The notes below the pieces were generated by a model. It was not told the origin of the DNA. It did no database searches and saw only the letters and a program-made list of their open reading frames with translations. Positions 17,154 through 26,705 of a stretch of 64,000 nucleotides of DNA are shown piece by piece. Position numbers and translations under genes: made by a program. The stretch is from contig NZ_SEWG01000004.1 of the NCBI RefSeq assembly GCF_004168255.1, positions 186,001 to 250,000 on the forward strand, in the 5' to 3' direction. How positions within the stretch are numbered: the first letter of the stretch is position 1; each line of letters opens with the position of its first letter. Origin of the DNA: Mucilaginibacter terrigena (GTDB taxonomy: Bacteria; Bacteroidota; Bacteroidia; Sphingobacteriales; Sphingobacteriaceae).

Positions 17154-18271
17154 AGCGCTTTTGATCTTATTCCCAGTTCAATTAATTCTTTATCAATTCG
17201 GGCGTTCCACAATTGTTGCTGGTACCTGTTTGTACTGTGTACCGTTTCGGCATCATATTGTTTTTGCAGGGCGGCCATCTCCCTCAACGCATCTATATAA
17301 GCCATATTAATTGCAGCCTCGTAATTATCAGGCGTTAATTCTTCAGCCTTTATCTTTTGCTTAAAATGTTCGGCCACCAGCCTGGCAATGTCAAAATGGT
17401 GCTGTTCGTGAGTAAGGTTATAATCGCTTAAATTATCTGTATTTACCCAGCAGGCGCTTTTGGGGGCATAAACCTTAAGGGCTAAAGTAACGTTCACTAT
17501 GCCGTTAACCATTTTCATATCCTGGTTGTATCCAAATCCGGCAAATACTTCGGCAGCGCGGTTTGATTTGCCCGGCTGCGGCTTGCCGGCAAAATCCGCC
17601 CATTTTAAAGGGCGGTTTGTATTGTAATAAATGGTATCCCCTTCTACAGGCTCGGTGTAGTTTGTAAACATTACCTTAACCCCTTTGGCCAGTTTAATAT
17701 TACCCGGCGCATGTATATTCATCCAGTTATTTAAATATACCAGGCCGTTACCAAGCGCGCTTTTTAACAAAGGTTCTATCTGTTGCGCAGTACCCGGCCT
17801 GCGCTGGTAAGTAGTATTGGTATTATAATCAACCAGATGGGCGGCTTCCTCGTCTTGTTTAAAATAGAAGGACATGGAAAGCTTTATATTCCCTTTTACA
17901 ACACCGCCGCTTACCGGTGCTTCGGCAACGTTTAAAGTTTTTACCTTAATAATTATGGGCCGGTATTTTTTATTAACAGGCAGGGCGTAGCTCATAAAGT
18001 TTTTTACAGCCGCAAAACCACCTTTCAAGTCGATAAGATACGCGCTTGCATTTTTACCTGAAGCATTATTTACATAGGGCTGTAAGCTGCCAATAGTAGT
18101 GTTGTCTTTCCGTTCATCAACTACAGCGGCTATATAAAACTCCTTAGGGGTTATCTTTAAAGCTTCGTTTTGCAAAGCAATATAGGTAACAGGCTGGGCA
18201 TCAGCTTTTTTGGAACACAAAACGGCCAGCAAAACGGCCGGCAAAATAACTCCAAATGCTCTGTTTATCAT
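17150..18271 (-). CDS. Secreted DUF922-like protein with HExxH metalloprotease motif
   Basis: Exported protein of 373 residues. The ATG at 18271 gives a signal peptide (INRAFGVILPAVLLAVLC, cleavage after ADA); the frame is open to a TTG at 18283. The C-terminal third contains NLTHEQHHFDIARLVAEHF, in which HEQHH fits the zinc-binding HExxH, and LKWADFAGKPQPG, a pattern seen in Bacteroidota DUF922-type proteins predicted to be zinc proteases. The N-terminal half has no recognised domain. Proteolysis is inference from the motif. It is convergent with, and overlaps by 4 bp, the receiver gene. Confidence 0.8.
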   Translation of the reverse strand: MINRAFGVILPAVLLAVLCSKKADAQPVTYIALQNEALKITPKEFYIAAVVDERKDNTTIGSLQPYVNNASGKNASAYLIDLKGGFAAVKNFMSYALPVNKKYRPIIIKVKTLNVAEAPVSGGVVKGNIKLSMSFYFKQDEEAAHLVDYNTNTTYQRRPGTAQQIEPLLKSALGNGLVYLNNWMNIHAPGNIKLAKGVKVMFTNYTEPVEGDTIYYNTNRPLKWADFAGKPQPGKSNRAAEVFAGFGYNQDMKMVNGIVNVTLALKVYAPKSACWVNTDNLSDYNLTHEQHHFDIARLVAEHFKQKIKAEELTPDNYEAAINMAYIDALREMAALQKQYDAETVHSTNRYQQQLWNARIDKELIELGIRSKAL

Positions 18272-18486
18272 ATCCCAAACCAAACGCTTTACGCGGGTAA
18301 TTATTTTTTCTAAGATATTTCAAAACATTACCGCTACGCCGCGGGGTGTAAATTTAAAGTTTTCCACACGCATACCATCGGTATAAGTGGCATCGTTTAA
18401 AAAAAGTGCTTTTCCACATTTGTTAATTACTAATGTGGATTGCATTTTTGCGATTAGCTATTTTAGCACCATCATTATTGCGCTTT

Positions 18487-21400
18487 ATGATCAAACTTAA
18501 ATACATCACCTTAATTGCACCGGTATTTTTAGCCCTGCCAACGCTGGCGCAGCAAAACCCATCGTTCCACACAAATCGCACCTATCAAAACGCGAACAAC
18601 CTGCTGGCTATGGGTAAATATGCTGCCGCTGCCGAGCAATACCGCTTAGTTGAACAAATAAAGTTAAAAACAGGCCAGCAATCAAAATTTGAGTCGGAAC
18701 TTTCTTTACTGAAAGAGAACGCGCAATATTACGAGGCTCTATGCGCATTAGAGCTTGGTAACGATGATGCCGAAAGCATGTTTACCCGCTTTATAAAAGA
18801 ACACCCCGAAAACCCGCTCACCAAGCAGGCTTATTTCCAGGTAGGTAAATCGTATTTTAAACAGGGCAAGTACAACGAGGCCCTGGTTTGGTTTAACAAA
18901 GTTGATGCGGTTGACCTTAACGGCGCGCAAAACACCGAATATAAATTTCGCAAAGGTTACGCTTATTTTGTAACCAACGATTATAAGAACGCGCAGCTGC
19001 TTTTTGGCGAGGTGAAGAATAAAAAATCGCCGTTTACCGATGATGCCGTTTACTACTTTGCCTACATCGCTTACTTAAATAAAGATTATCATTTAGCGCT
19101 GGTAAATTTCGAGCGGTTAAAAAACTCGAAGAAATACCAGAACAGCTACCCATATTATATTACCGCCGTTTACTTTTTAGATAAACGTTACGATGATGTA
19201 ATTAACTACGCCATCCCTATCATTAACAGCACCAAACAGCAGAACGAGACCGAAATGCTGCGTATTATTGGCGCATCGTACTTTGCAAAGGCCAATTATG
19301 ATAAAGCTGTTGAATATTACAGCCGTTTTGAGGATGCCGATAACGGCCGCACCCAAAACACACAGGATAGCTACCAGATAGGTTACGCTTATTATAAAGT
19401 AGGTAACTATGGCAAGGCAGCTACGGTGTTAGAAAAGCTGGTAGCCCAAAACGATAATTACAGCCAAAGCGGTAGTTACACGCTGGGCGATGTGTTCCTG
19501 AAAATGAACAATAAGCAAAGTGCCCGCAACGCTTTCCGCACCGCATCCAAACTAAATTACGATGTGCAGTTACAGGAGGATGCCTTGTACGAATACGCCA
19601 AGCTATCATACGAGCTTGATTTTACTAACGATGCGCTGATAGCCACACGCCTGTATTTAAAAAACTATCCCCGGTCTCCGCGTACCGCCGATGTTAAAAT
19701 ATTATTAGGCGAAGCCTTATTAAATTCCAAAAACTACAAAGAAGCCGTTGAGATACTGGAGCCTATCCCCAATAAATCCGAAAGTGCGCAGATAGCGTAC
19801 CAAAAGGTTACCTATTTCCGTGGTTTGGAGTTTTATAACGAACGCGCTTTTGAAAACGCCATCGGTATTTTCCTGCGATCGTTACAAAACCCGGTTGATA
19901 CCAAAATTCAGGCGTTAACACTCTACTGGATGGCCGAATCCATGTACGAGGTACGTAAGTATACCGAGTCGGTTGAAAACTTTGAGCAGTTTTTGGCCAT
20001 GCCCGAAGCCAAAGAGACCGATGTTGCCAACTTTGCCAACTACGCGCTTGCTTATGCCGCTTTTTACGATGAGCAGTACCGTAAAGCCGCTAACTACTTC
20101 GAGAAATTTTTACGCGGCGATGTAAAAGATCAAAGCACCGAAAACGATGCCATAAGCCGTTTGGGCGATAGCTACTTCGCGATGAAGAGCTACGGAAGCG
20201 CCTTAGAAAATTACGACCGCATTATTGCCCGCCACAGCCAGGGGCAGCAATACGCCTTATTTCAGCGTGGTATAATACAAGGTTTACAAGGCTCGCCCGA
20301 TGCTAAGATAAGCACGCTGAACGACCTGCTAAGCCAGTTCCCGAATTCGGATTATGCTGATGATGCCGCGTTTGAGATAGCTTACGCTTACTTTCTTAAA
20401 AACGATGGCGAGCGTGCAAAGGCCGACCTGAACGCCATGATACAAAAGTATCCGCGCAGCAGCTATGTACCGCGCGCTTATACTACTATAGGTTTAATTG
20501 AGTATAATGCAGGCAATGATGATGCCGCTACCGAATCGTTTAAAAAGGTGGTATCAGATTACTCCTCGTCAGACGAGGCCAAGCAGGCGCTTAAACAGGT
20601 AGAGAAAATTTATACCGATAAAGGCGACGCATCGTCGTTCTTAAACTACGCCAACTCTACATCGATAGGCAACTACAGCACTGCCGAGCAGGAAAGCATT
20701 TTATACACCGCTGCCAATAACCTTTATTTAAAAGGCGACTGGCAGGGAACGGTAAACGCGGTGAACGCCTATTTCGATAAATTCCCAACCAAGCAGATCT
20801 ACGAAAAACAAAGCCGGTTTATCCGCGCGCAAAGTTTAGCCAGCCTGGGCAAAAGCGATGCGGCCGTGGTTGATTACAACGTGATACTTAACGATTGGAC
20901 AAGCGCTTACAGCGAAAAAGCATTGATAAGCATGGCTAAGCTGTATATGAACCAAAAGAAATATAACGATGCCATCGTATTTCTGAAAAGGCTGGAAACC
21001 AACTCGGAGTACAAGGCCGATTACAGCTTCGCGGTAAATAACCTCCTGTTATGCTACTCGCAGATAAACATGCCCGATGATGTGCTGAAATATGTTAAGC
21101 TGGTACGCGATAACGAAAAATCATCGCAGGAAGAGAAATTTAAGACCGGTTTATATGCCGGTAAAGCTTACCTGCAAAGGGGCGATACCACAGCGGCTGT
21201 TAAAGAACTTAACTACACGCTTACCAACACCAAAACCGTTGCCGCTGCCGAAGCCAAGTACAATATTGCCAATATTGAATACCTGCAGGGCAAGTACAAG
21301 GTATCGCAAAAAACATGTTTCGACCTGGTTAAGGACCTGCCAAACTATGATTACTGGGTAGCTAAAACTTATATTTTATTAGCCGATAACTACGTTGGTT

Positions 21401-21621
21401 TAAAAGACATTTTCCAGGCTAAGGCAACGCTGCAAAGTATTATTGACAACTACAAAGGCGACGATGATATTTTAACTACTGCACGCCAGAAGATGGCTGT
21501 ACTGGAGCCGGAAAAAGCCACCCAGGATAAACCGGAGGAGGCCAAACCTGCAGAAGAAAAACCGGCGGCAACAGAGCCTGCCGCAACCGAACCAACCAAA
21601 CAGGAAAACAAAGAACAATAG
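18487..21621 (+). CDS. Large periplasmic tetratricopeptide repeat protein
   Basis: Exported protein of 1044 residues built almost wholly of TPR-like helical hairpins (for example AYFQVGKSYFKQGKYNEALV and DSYFAMKSYGSALENYDRII). The ATG at 18487 gives a signal peptide ending in PTLAQQ; the upstream ATG at 18433 would bury it. There is no lipobox, so it is soluble in the periplasm or bound to partners. The last 50 residues are a Glu/Pro/Ala/Thr-rich low-complexity tail. It heads an operon with an outer-membrane barrel 13 bp downstream, then an HU/SPOR protein and a TolQ-TolR-TonB set, so it probably is a scaffold for that envelope complex. Confidence 0.9.
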   Translation: MIKLKYITLIAPVFLALPTLAQQNPSFHTNRTYQNANNLLAMGKYAAAAEQYRLVEQIKLKTGQQSKFESELSLLKENAQYYEALCALELGNDDAESMFTRFIKEHPENPLTKQAYFQVGKSYFKQGKYNEALVWFNKVDAVDLNGAQNTEYKFRKGYAYFVTNDYKNAQLLFGEVKNKKSPFTDDAVYYFAYIAYLNKDYHLALVNFERLKNSKKYQNSYPYYITAVYFLDKRYDDVINYAIPIINSTKQQNETEMLRIIGASYFAKANYDKAVEYYSRFEDADNGRTQNTQDSYQIGYAYYKVGNYGKAATVLEKLVAQNDNYSQSGSYTLGDVFLKMNNKQSARNAFRTASKLNYDVQLQEDALYEYAKLSYELDFTNDALIATRLYLKNYPRSPRTADVKILLGEALLNSKNYKEAVEILEPIPNKSESAQIAYQKVTYFRGLEFYNERAFENAIGIFLRSLQNPVDTKIQALTLYWMAESMYEVRKYTESVENFEQFLAMPEAKETDVANFANYALAYAAFYDEQYRKAANYFEKFLRGDVKDQSTENDAISRLGDSYFAMKSYGSALENYDRIIARHSQGQQYALFQRGIIQGLQGSPDAKISTLNDLLSQFPNSDYADDAAFEIAYAYFLKNDGERAKADLNAMIQKYPRSSYVPRAYTTIGLIEYNAGNDDAATESFKKVVSDYSSSDEAKQALKQVEKIYTDKGDASSFLNYANSTSIGNYSTAEQESILYTAANNLYLKGDWQGTVNAVNAYFDKFPTKQIYEKQSRFIRAQSLASLGKSDAAVVDYNVILNDWTSAYSEKALISMAKLYMNQKKYNDAIVFLKRLETNSEYKADYSFAVNNLLLCYSQINMPDDVLKYVKLVRDNEKSSQEEKFKTGLYAGKAYLQRGDTTAAVKELNYTLTNTKTVAAAEAKYNIANIEYLQGKYKVSQKTCFDLVKDLPNYDYWVAKTYILLADNYVGLKDIFQAKATLQSIIDNYKGDDDILTTARQKMAVLEPEKATQDKPEEAKPAEEKPAATEPAATEPTKQENKEQ

Positions 21622-21634
21622 AAAGAGACAAGCA

Positions 21635-23443
21635 ATGAATCAAAGATACACCCTAACACTGCTTACCTTATTAATGGTATTATACTTTGTTCCTGCAGGC
21701 GCACAAACAAAGGAAAAAGCTACAACCAAAAAGCCGCCCGCTAAAACCGCGGCTGCCCAAAAGGCCAATGCAAAAACCCTGGGCGATGCAGCCGCTAAAG
21801 TACCTGCTGCCGATACGACCAAAAAAGGCGGGCAAAACAATACACCTGCTAATAACAACAGCAGCCTTGCCGAAGAGATTGTGGTAACCACATCGTACAA
21901 ACCGGTATTGGCCGAAGCGGTAAAAATTCGCCGCAACCCCGACCTGGAAGATAAAACTTTGTACAAAGCGCCTGTTACCTACGCGCCCATTGATAAAAAA
22001 CTGGCACAGGATAACAACATACGCCAGTTGGAAGCCATGAAAAGGCCTGCCGAGCAGGACTCTGCACAGCTTAACAACTTTGTAAAGGCTGGCTTCGGCA
22101 GCATGAAAACCACTTTTGCCGAAGGTTACTTTGGCAACGGTAAAGACGAAGCCCTGCAAGTTGGCGGCTATTTTAAACACCTGGCACAAGGCGGCAGCGC
22201 CATCAATAAGCAAAACGACAGCCGGCAGGAAGTTGGAATATTTGGTAAAAGCATCAACGCCGAAAACACACTTACCGGCCGTTTAACTTACAACCGCCAT
22301 CAAACTTATTTTTACGGTATCGACCAGGATAACCCGCCCGTTGCCTTTGACCCTGCAAAACAGGTTTTTAATAATATAGGCGCCGAGGGCGAAATAGCCA
22401 AGAATTATAAGGATGAGGAAAATGCGTTTACCTACGCCGCTAAATTTAAAGGCTACGTATTTAGCAACGCCTTTAGCGCAAAAGAAAGCAATGTTGTAGT
22501 TAGTGGTTTTTTAAACAAAACAGTTAAACAATTTTATGCCGGCTTAAGCGCATCTTTAGATTTTGCCACGCAAAAAGACCTGGCTTATTCTAACAATAAC
22601 AGTATTGTAAGGGCAAACCCGTACATCAAGTTCCAGGGCGAGAATTATAAGATAGACGCCGGTGTTAATATTGCCAAAGAGTTTGGCGTATCATCGCGGT
22701 TTTACATATTCCCGGCGGCAAAGCTGGAGTTCCAGGTTGTACCTAAATATGTGCGCCTGTTTGCCGAAGCCAAAGGCGATATCAACCGTGCATCTATCAA
22801 GGATTTTACCGATATCAACCCTTTCCTTGGCGAAAATATCACCCTAAAAAATTCTGTTGATAAACTGGATATTACTGTTGGCCTGAAAGGTACATTAGCG
22901 CCCGGCCTTGGCTTTAAAGCGGCAATTTATCGCAACAGCGTAAAAAACCTGCCGCTATTTGTAAACAACTTTGCAGCCACATTTAACAAGTACCAGGTAA
23001 TTTACGATAATGGCGACGCCCGTGTAAGCGGCTTTAACGGCGAGCTTGATTTTAAAGCGAGCGAGGACGTTAACGTTTATGGCCGTGTAGAGTTTAAGGA
23101 TTACAAAATGGCCACCGAAGCCCAGCCATGGAACCTGCCTAAGTTTGTACTTACAGCGGGTACCAGCATCCACATTAACGATAAGGTTGATATCAACGGA
23201 TCATTAATGTTCCGCGGAAGCGCGCAAGACCCTTTATTGGTAACCGGCAGCACACCCGCGGCCCCTGTTTATACCCAGGTTGCATCATTTGCCGACCTTA
23301 GCGGCGGTGCTACTTATAAAGTTAACAAACAGCTTTCGGTATTTGTACAGGCAAACAATATCCTTAATGCAAATAGTAAAACATGGGTTTATTATCCAAA
23401 TTATGGGTTTAATATATTTGGCGGGGTAGGCTATGCGTTTTAA
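21635..23443 (+). CDS. Plug-less TonB-receptor-like outer-membrane barrel
   Basis: Outer-membrane protein of 602 residues. A signal peptide (ending PAGAQ) is followed by a Lys/Ala/Pro-rich linker of about 65 residues, then a short segment LAEEIVVTTSYKPVLAEAVK that looks like a TonB box, and a long stretch of amphipathic strands ending in a C-terminal aromatic residue (GGVGYAF), as barrels do. A plug domain is missing: the strands begin about 45 residues after the TonB-box-like segment. It begins 13 bp after the TPR gene. In this setting it is the likely outer-membrane partner of the downstream TolQ/TolR/TonB-type genes. Substrate, if any, unknown. Confidence 0.87.
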   Translation: MNQRYTLTLLTLLMVLYFVPAGAQTKEKATTKKPPAKTAAAQKANAKTLGDAAAKVPAADTTKKGGQNNTPANNNSSLAEEIVVTTSYKPVLAEAVKIRRNPDLEDKTLYKAPVTYAPIDKKLAQDNNIRQLEAMKRPAEQDSAQLNNFVKAGFGSMKTTFAEGYFGNGKDEALQVGGYFKHLAQGGSAINKQNDSRQEVGIFGKSINAENTLTGRLTYNRHQTYFYGIDQDNPPVAFDPAKQVFNNIGAEGEIAKNYKDEENAFTYAAKFKGYVFSNAFSAKESNVVVSGFLNKTVKQFYAGLSASLDFATQKDLAYSNNNSIVRANPYIKFQGENYKIDAGVNIAKEFGVSSRFYIFPAAKLEFQVVPKYVRLFAEAKGDINRASIKDFTDINPFLGENITLKNSVDKLDITVGLKGTLAPGLGFKAAIYRNSVKNLPLFVNNFAATFNKYQVIYDNGDARVSGFNGELDFKASEDVNVYGRVEFKDYKMATEAQPWNLPKFVLTAGTSIHINDKVDINGSLMFRGSAQDPLLVTGSTPAAPVYTQVASFADLSGGATYKVNKQLSVFVQANNILNANSKTWVYYPNYGFNIFGGVGYAF

Positions 23444-23481
23444 GCTTTTTGATGTTTTATAATTATCCGTACTTTTAGCGA

Positions 23482-24576
23482 ATGGATGTAGGCTATTTTA
23501 TAAGCGAACTGCTGGCGCAACATGGAGACGTAAGTGTACCGGGGTTAGGCTATTTTGCGCACACGCGTATAAATGGTTATTATAACGAGGCCCAGGGCAA
23601 GTTTTACCCGCCAACCTACAGCGTACAGTTTGACCCGCAGGTGATAGACGACGAAACACTGGCGCAATATATTGCCGATAAAAAGAACATTTCGCTGGCA
23701 TCATCAAAATACTTTACCGAAAAATTTGTAAACAGCGTAAAGTTGCAGGCACAAATGGGCGAAGCCCCGCTTGGAGACCTGGGCTGTTTTTACACGCAGG
23801 ATGGGCAGCTGTTTTTTAAACCCAATACCGATATCAGCACCGATCCTGATTTTTTTGGCTATCAGCCGGTAACCTTGCATAAATTAGGCAGCGCGCCTGC
23901 AGAGGTTGAACCGCCTGCTGAAAATGCACCTGCCGAACCTGTTGAACCGGATTATGCAGCCCCTGTAGCCGTACCACAAACGGATAGTAATGAACTTAGG
24001 TTTGAAACTGATGAAGAGCACGAAGCTTACCTGGTTGACCTGGCCCGCAAACGGTCGCGCAGGTCGGTTATAACTTTTGTTGTGCTGGCAGCGCTGTTTA
24101 CAGCACTTGTGGTATATTTAGTTAACCGGTACGATTCATCAATATTTAACCTGGACCAGTTTAAATCAAAAAAAACGGCTAAAAAGGAAACAGTAATTGC
24201 CGCGAAGATCGTCCACGTAGAAGATACTGTAAAAACCACTTTACCAACGGATACCGATTCTACAGCTGTGAAAAATGTAGTACCTGTTAAAGACACTATT
24301 GCAAAAACACCGCCTGTGGTAAACAATAATATTACAGGGCCACGTTATGAAATATTAGCTGGTGCATTTAAAACAATGGAAAAGACCACCATTGAAATGG
24401 ATAAGTACAAAAAAATGGGTTTTGAGCCTCATATAGCACTTGGTGTACCGGGTAAAAAGCATAATATATCGCTGGGGACATACAAATCAGCGGGCGAGGC
24501 TAATACTGCAATGGATAAAATATTAAATACGGGTAAACTAACCCCAAAACAAGTTTACATACGATTTTTGAAATAA
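23482..24576 (+). CDS. HU-CCDC81 domain / transmembrane / SPOR domain protein
   Basis: Bitopic inner-membrane protein of 364 residues. Residues 1-60 and 61-130 form two HU/IHF-like modules of the CCDC81 type (VSVPGLGYFAHTRING; APLGDLGCFYTQDGQLFFKP), in the cytosol. A Pro/Glu-rich linker and a basic patch (RKRSRRS) lead to one TM helix at about 196-214, then a periplasmic linker and a C-terminal SPOR domain (about 287-364, YEILAGAFKTMEKT to KQVYIRFLK), which in known proteins binds denuded septal peptidoglycan. The layout could link DNA or a cytosolic partner to division-site cell wall; this is inference. Operon with tolQ/R-like genes. Confidence 0.9.
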   Translation: MDVGYFISELLAQHGDVSVPGLGYFAHTRINGYYNEAQGKFYPPTYSVQFDPQVIDDETLAQYIADKKNISLASSKYFTEKFVNSVKLQAQMGEAPLGDLGCFYTQDGQLFFKPNTDISTDPDFFGYQPVTLHKLGSAPAEVEPPAENAPAEPVEPDYAAPVAVPQTDSNELRFETDEEHEAYLVDLARKRSRRSVITFVVLAALFTALVVYLVNRYDSSIFNLDQFKSKKTAKKETVIAAKIVHVEDTVKTTLPTDTDSTAVKNVVPVKDTIAKTPPVVNNNITGPRYEILAGAFKTMEKTTIEMDKYKKMGFEPHIALGVPGKKHNISLGTYKSAGEANTAMDKILNTGKLTPKQVYIRFLK

Positions 24577-24626
24577 ATAGAACACCCGCAAGGGGCTACA
24601 TATACACTAAGAATTAAATAAAAACT

Positions 24627-25340
24627 ATGATGTTATTATTGCAGGTTGCCGCAGATACCACCGCAAAACTTATTGATACCGCGAACCAGGCTACACAGCA
24701 GCTGGCAAAAATACCTGAAGAAGATCTACGCTTTGGCGATCTGTTGATAAAAGGCGGCTGGGTAATGATTCCCATCGGGATACTTGCCGTGCTTGGCCTT
24801 GTTATATTTTTCGAGCGTTTCTTTACCATCCGCAAGGCATCAAAAGACGAATCGCACCTGATGACCCAGGTACGCTCAAGCATCCACTCGGGCGATCTGC
24901 AATCGGCTATTGCCATTTGCCGTAACAGTAATTCGCCGCTTGGCCGCATGCTGCAAAAAGGTTTGCTGCGTATAGGCCGCCCTATAAAGGATATCGAAGG
25001 CGCTATCGAGAACGTGGGCAAGCTGGAAGTAGCCAAGCTTGAAAAAAACATCGGTATTATTGGTATAGTGGCCGGTATAGCGCCTATGTTTGGTTTCCTG
25101 GGTACTATTGCTGGTGTAATTAAGATCTTTTATGATATCTCGAAAACGGATAACATCAGCATGGGTGTTATATCGGGTGGTTTATATGTAAAAATGGTAA
25201 CATCGGCAGCAGGCTTGTTTGTGGGTATCATAGCCTATGTATGCTACCATATTTTAAATATGATGGTTGATAAGGTGATATTGAAACTGGAAACCGATGC
25301 CATTGAATTTATCGACCTGTTAGAAGAGCCAAGCAAATGA
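24627..25340 (+). CDS. MotA/TolQ/ExbB proton channel family protein
   Basis: Proton-channel subunit of a TolQ-TolR or ExbB-ExbD motor, 237 residues. Three membrane helices are seen: about 48-68 (WVMIPIGILAVLGLVIFFE), about 140-165 (APMFGFLGTIAGVIKIF, the most conserved signature of the family) and about 190-212. An N-terminal periplasmic extension of about 35 residues (ADTTAKLIDTANQATQQLAK) is typical of Bacteroidota members. Its stop overlaps the next start by 4 bp (ATGA), so translation with the TolR/ExbD gene is coupled. Whether it serves a Tol-like or TonB-like job is not fixed by sequence. Confidence 0.95.
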   Translation: MMLLLQVAADTTAKLIDTANQATQQLAKIPEEDLRFGDLLIKGGWVMIPIGILAVLGLVIFFERFFTIRKASKDESHLMTQVRSSIHSGDLQSAIAICRNSNSPLGRMLQKGLLRIGRPIKDIEGAIENVGKLEVAKLEKNIGIIGIVAGIAPMFGFLGTIAGVIKIFYDISKTDNISMGVISGGLYVKMVTSAAGLFVGIIAYVCYHILNMMVDKVILKLETDAIEFIDLLEEPSK

Positions 25341-25738
25341 ATTTAAGAAAAAGACATAAAGGCGCATCAGCAGAAGTACACACTTCGGCCATGAACGATA
25401 TCATGTTCTTCCTGCTTTTGTTTTTCCTGATAGCGTCAACGGTAACCAACCCCAACGTAATTAAGCTGATGCTGCCCAAATCATCAAGCGGGCAATCGGT
25501 ATCCAAAAAAACCATCAATGTATCTATAGATAAAGACCTTAACTATACAATTGATAAAAAGCAGGTACCGGTAGACCAGCTGCAGCCAACACTGCAAAGC
25601 TATAAATCGCTTGCAACCGAGTTAACCATTGTGCTGTATGTAGACCGCACCGTAGCCATACAGGACGTAGTACAGGTAATGGATATAGCGCAAAAACTAA
25701 ATATAAAACTGGTACTGGCAACAGAACCGAAAGGGTAA
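25337..25738 (+). CDS. ExbD/TolR biopolymer transport protein
   Basis: Partner of the proton channel, 133 residues with one N-terminal membrane helix. The helix contains the essential aspartate, Asp21 in AMNDIMFFLLLFFLI, which takes up the proton. The periplasmic domain follows (TINVSIDKDLNYTIDKK and LYVDRTVAIQDVVQVMD) with the usual ExbD/TolR fold. Start codon overlaps the upstream stop by 4 bp. A 76-bp gap with a GC-rich hairpin separates it from the TonB-like gene. Confidence 0.95.
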   Translation: MNLRKRHKGASAEVHTSAMNDIMFFLLLFFLIASTVTNPNVIKLMLPKSSSGQSVSKKTINVSIDKDLNYTIDKKQVPVDQLQPTLQSYKSLATELTIVLYVDRTVAIQDVVQVMDIAQKLNIKLVLATEPKG

Positions 25739-25742
25739 ATAA

Positions 25743-25789
25743 GTGGCAGTAGGCAGCAGCAGCGGCAGTATTTTAACTGCTACTGCCAC
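25743..25789 (+). other. Intra-operon hairpin between TolR-like and TonB-like genes
   Basis: GTGGCAGTAGGCAG at 25743-25756 pairs with CTGCTACTGCCAC at 25777-25789, with one bulged base. No T run follows, so it is unlikely to be a simple terminator; an mRNA-stability or processing element is possible. The arms are low complexity (GGCAGTA/GCAGCAG), so chance is also possible. Confidence 0.5.
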
Positions 25790-25814
25790 GGCCACTGCTA
25801 CTATAACTAAATAA

Positions 25815-26624
25815 ATGGACTACAGGGAAGATAATAATTATCCGAAAGCATTTGCTGCCACAGGTATCATACTTGGTGTGGTAATGGCTTTGTGCTATTT
25901 TATTGTGTTTCATAACCCGCCGCCGCATGAGGAAGGTACAGGCGGCATCCTGGTAAACTACGGTACGGTTGACGAAGGACAGGGCGACGATTACATGAGC
26001 ACCGAGGAGCCATCTGTAGCCGAAAAAGCCAACAACACCAAACCGGATAAAGTAACCCCTGCCCCGCCAACCGAAGAAAAGCAGCAGGTGGACAACAGCG
26101 ATAAAAATGTAGTTACTCAAAATACCGATGATGCGCCCGAAGTTGCGGCCAATACCAATAAGCCAAGCAATACCGTAGCCACACAGCCAACTACCAAAAC
26201 AGTTGCCAAACCCACGGTTAACCAAAACGCCCTATACAAAGGCAAAACCAACAATGGCACCGGGGAAGGCGACGGAACCGGCAATACCCCCGGCAACCAG
26301 GGCAAGCCAACCGGCACCACCCTTACCAATAACTATAATGGAACGGGCGATGGTAATGGCGGTAACGCACTAAGCGCACGTAACTTTGAACGCCCTCCTG
26401 CCAAACCTAACCTCACTAATGTTGAAGGTAAAGTGGTGATTGAATTTCGAATAGATAAAAATGGTAATGTTGTATCTGCGAATGCCGCCCGGGGTTCAAC
26501 AACGATTCAAGGAGATGTTGTAAGTAAGTGCATTCAAGCTGTTTTAAATGCAAAAGTAAACCCTTCTGCAAGTGTAAGTGAAGAGCGTACTTATACACAA
26601 ACTTTTGTGTTTAAGCGACAATAA
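25815..26624 (+). CDS. TonB/TolA-like energy transducer
   Basis: Periplasm-spanning protein of 269 residues anchored by one N-terminal helix (about 8-32, AFAATGIILGVVMALCYFIV). A long, disordered middle rich in Pro, Thr, Asn and Gly (GEGDGTGNTPGNQGK) can span the periplasm. The C-terminal 75 residues (VVIEFRIDKNGNVVSANAAR to TYTQTFVFKRQ) resemble the TonB C-terminal domain, with the usual GxV pattern, and fit pairing with the plug-less barrel in the same operon. It follows the ExbB/ExbD pair, so the set has all parts of a force-transducing machine. Confidence 0.9.
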   Translation: MDYREDNNYPKAFAATGIILGVVMALCYFIVFHNPPPHEEGTGGILVNYGTVDEGQGDDYMSTEEPSVAEKANNTKPDKVTPAPPTEEKQQVDNSDKNVVTQNTDDAPEVAANTNKPSNTVATQPTTKTVAKPTVNQNALYKGKTNNGTGEGDGTGNTPGNQGKPTGTTLTNNYNGTGDGNGGNALSARNFERPPAKPNLTNVEGKVVIEFRIDKNGNVVSANAARGSTTIQGDVVSKCIQAVLNAKVNPSASVSEERTYTQTFVFKRQ

Positions 26625-26705
26625 TCAATATCTTATAGTTCATTGTAAAATTTTGTTGGCTAATGGTTCAAATCAACTTTCGGTGCTACATTTGTATGCA
26701 AGTAG

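Noticed and set aside
18433..18486. Upstream ATG for the TPR protein
   Set aside because: It would put 18 hydrophobic and basic residues before a perfect signal peptide; the ATG at 18487 is better.
21640..22213. Long minus-strand open frames opposite the outer-membrane barrel gene
   Set aside because: Caused by codon bias of the real gene; strongly cysteine/phenylalanine-rich translations without family signs.
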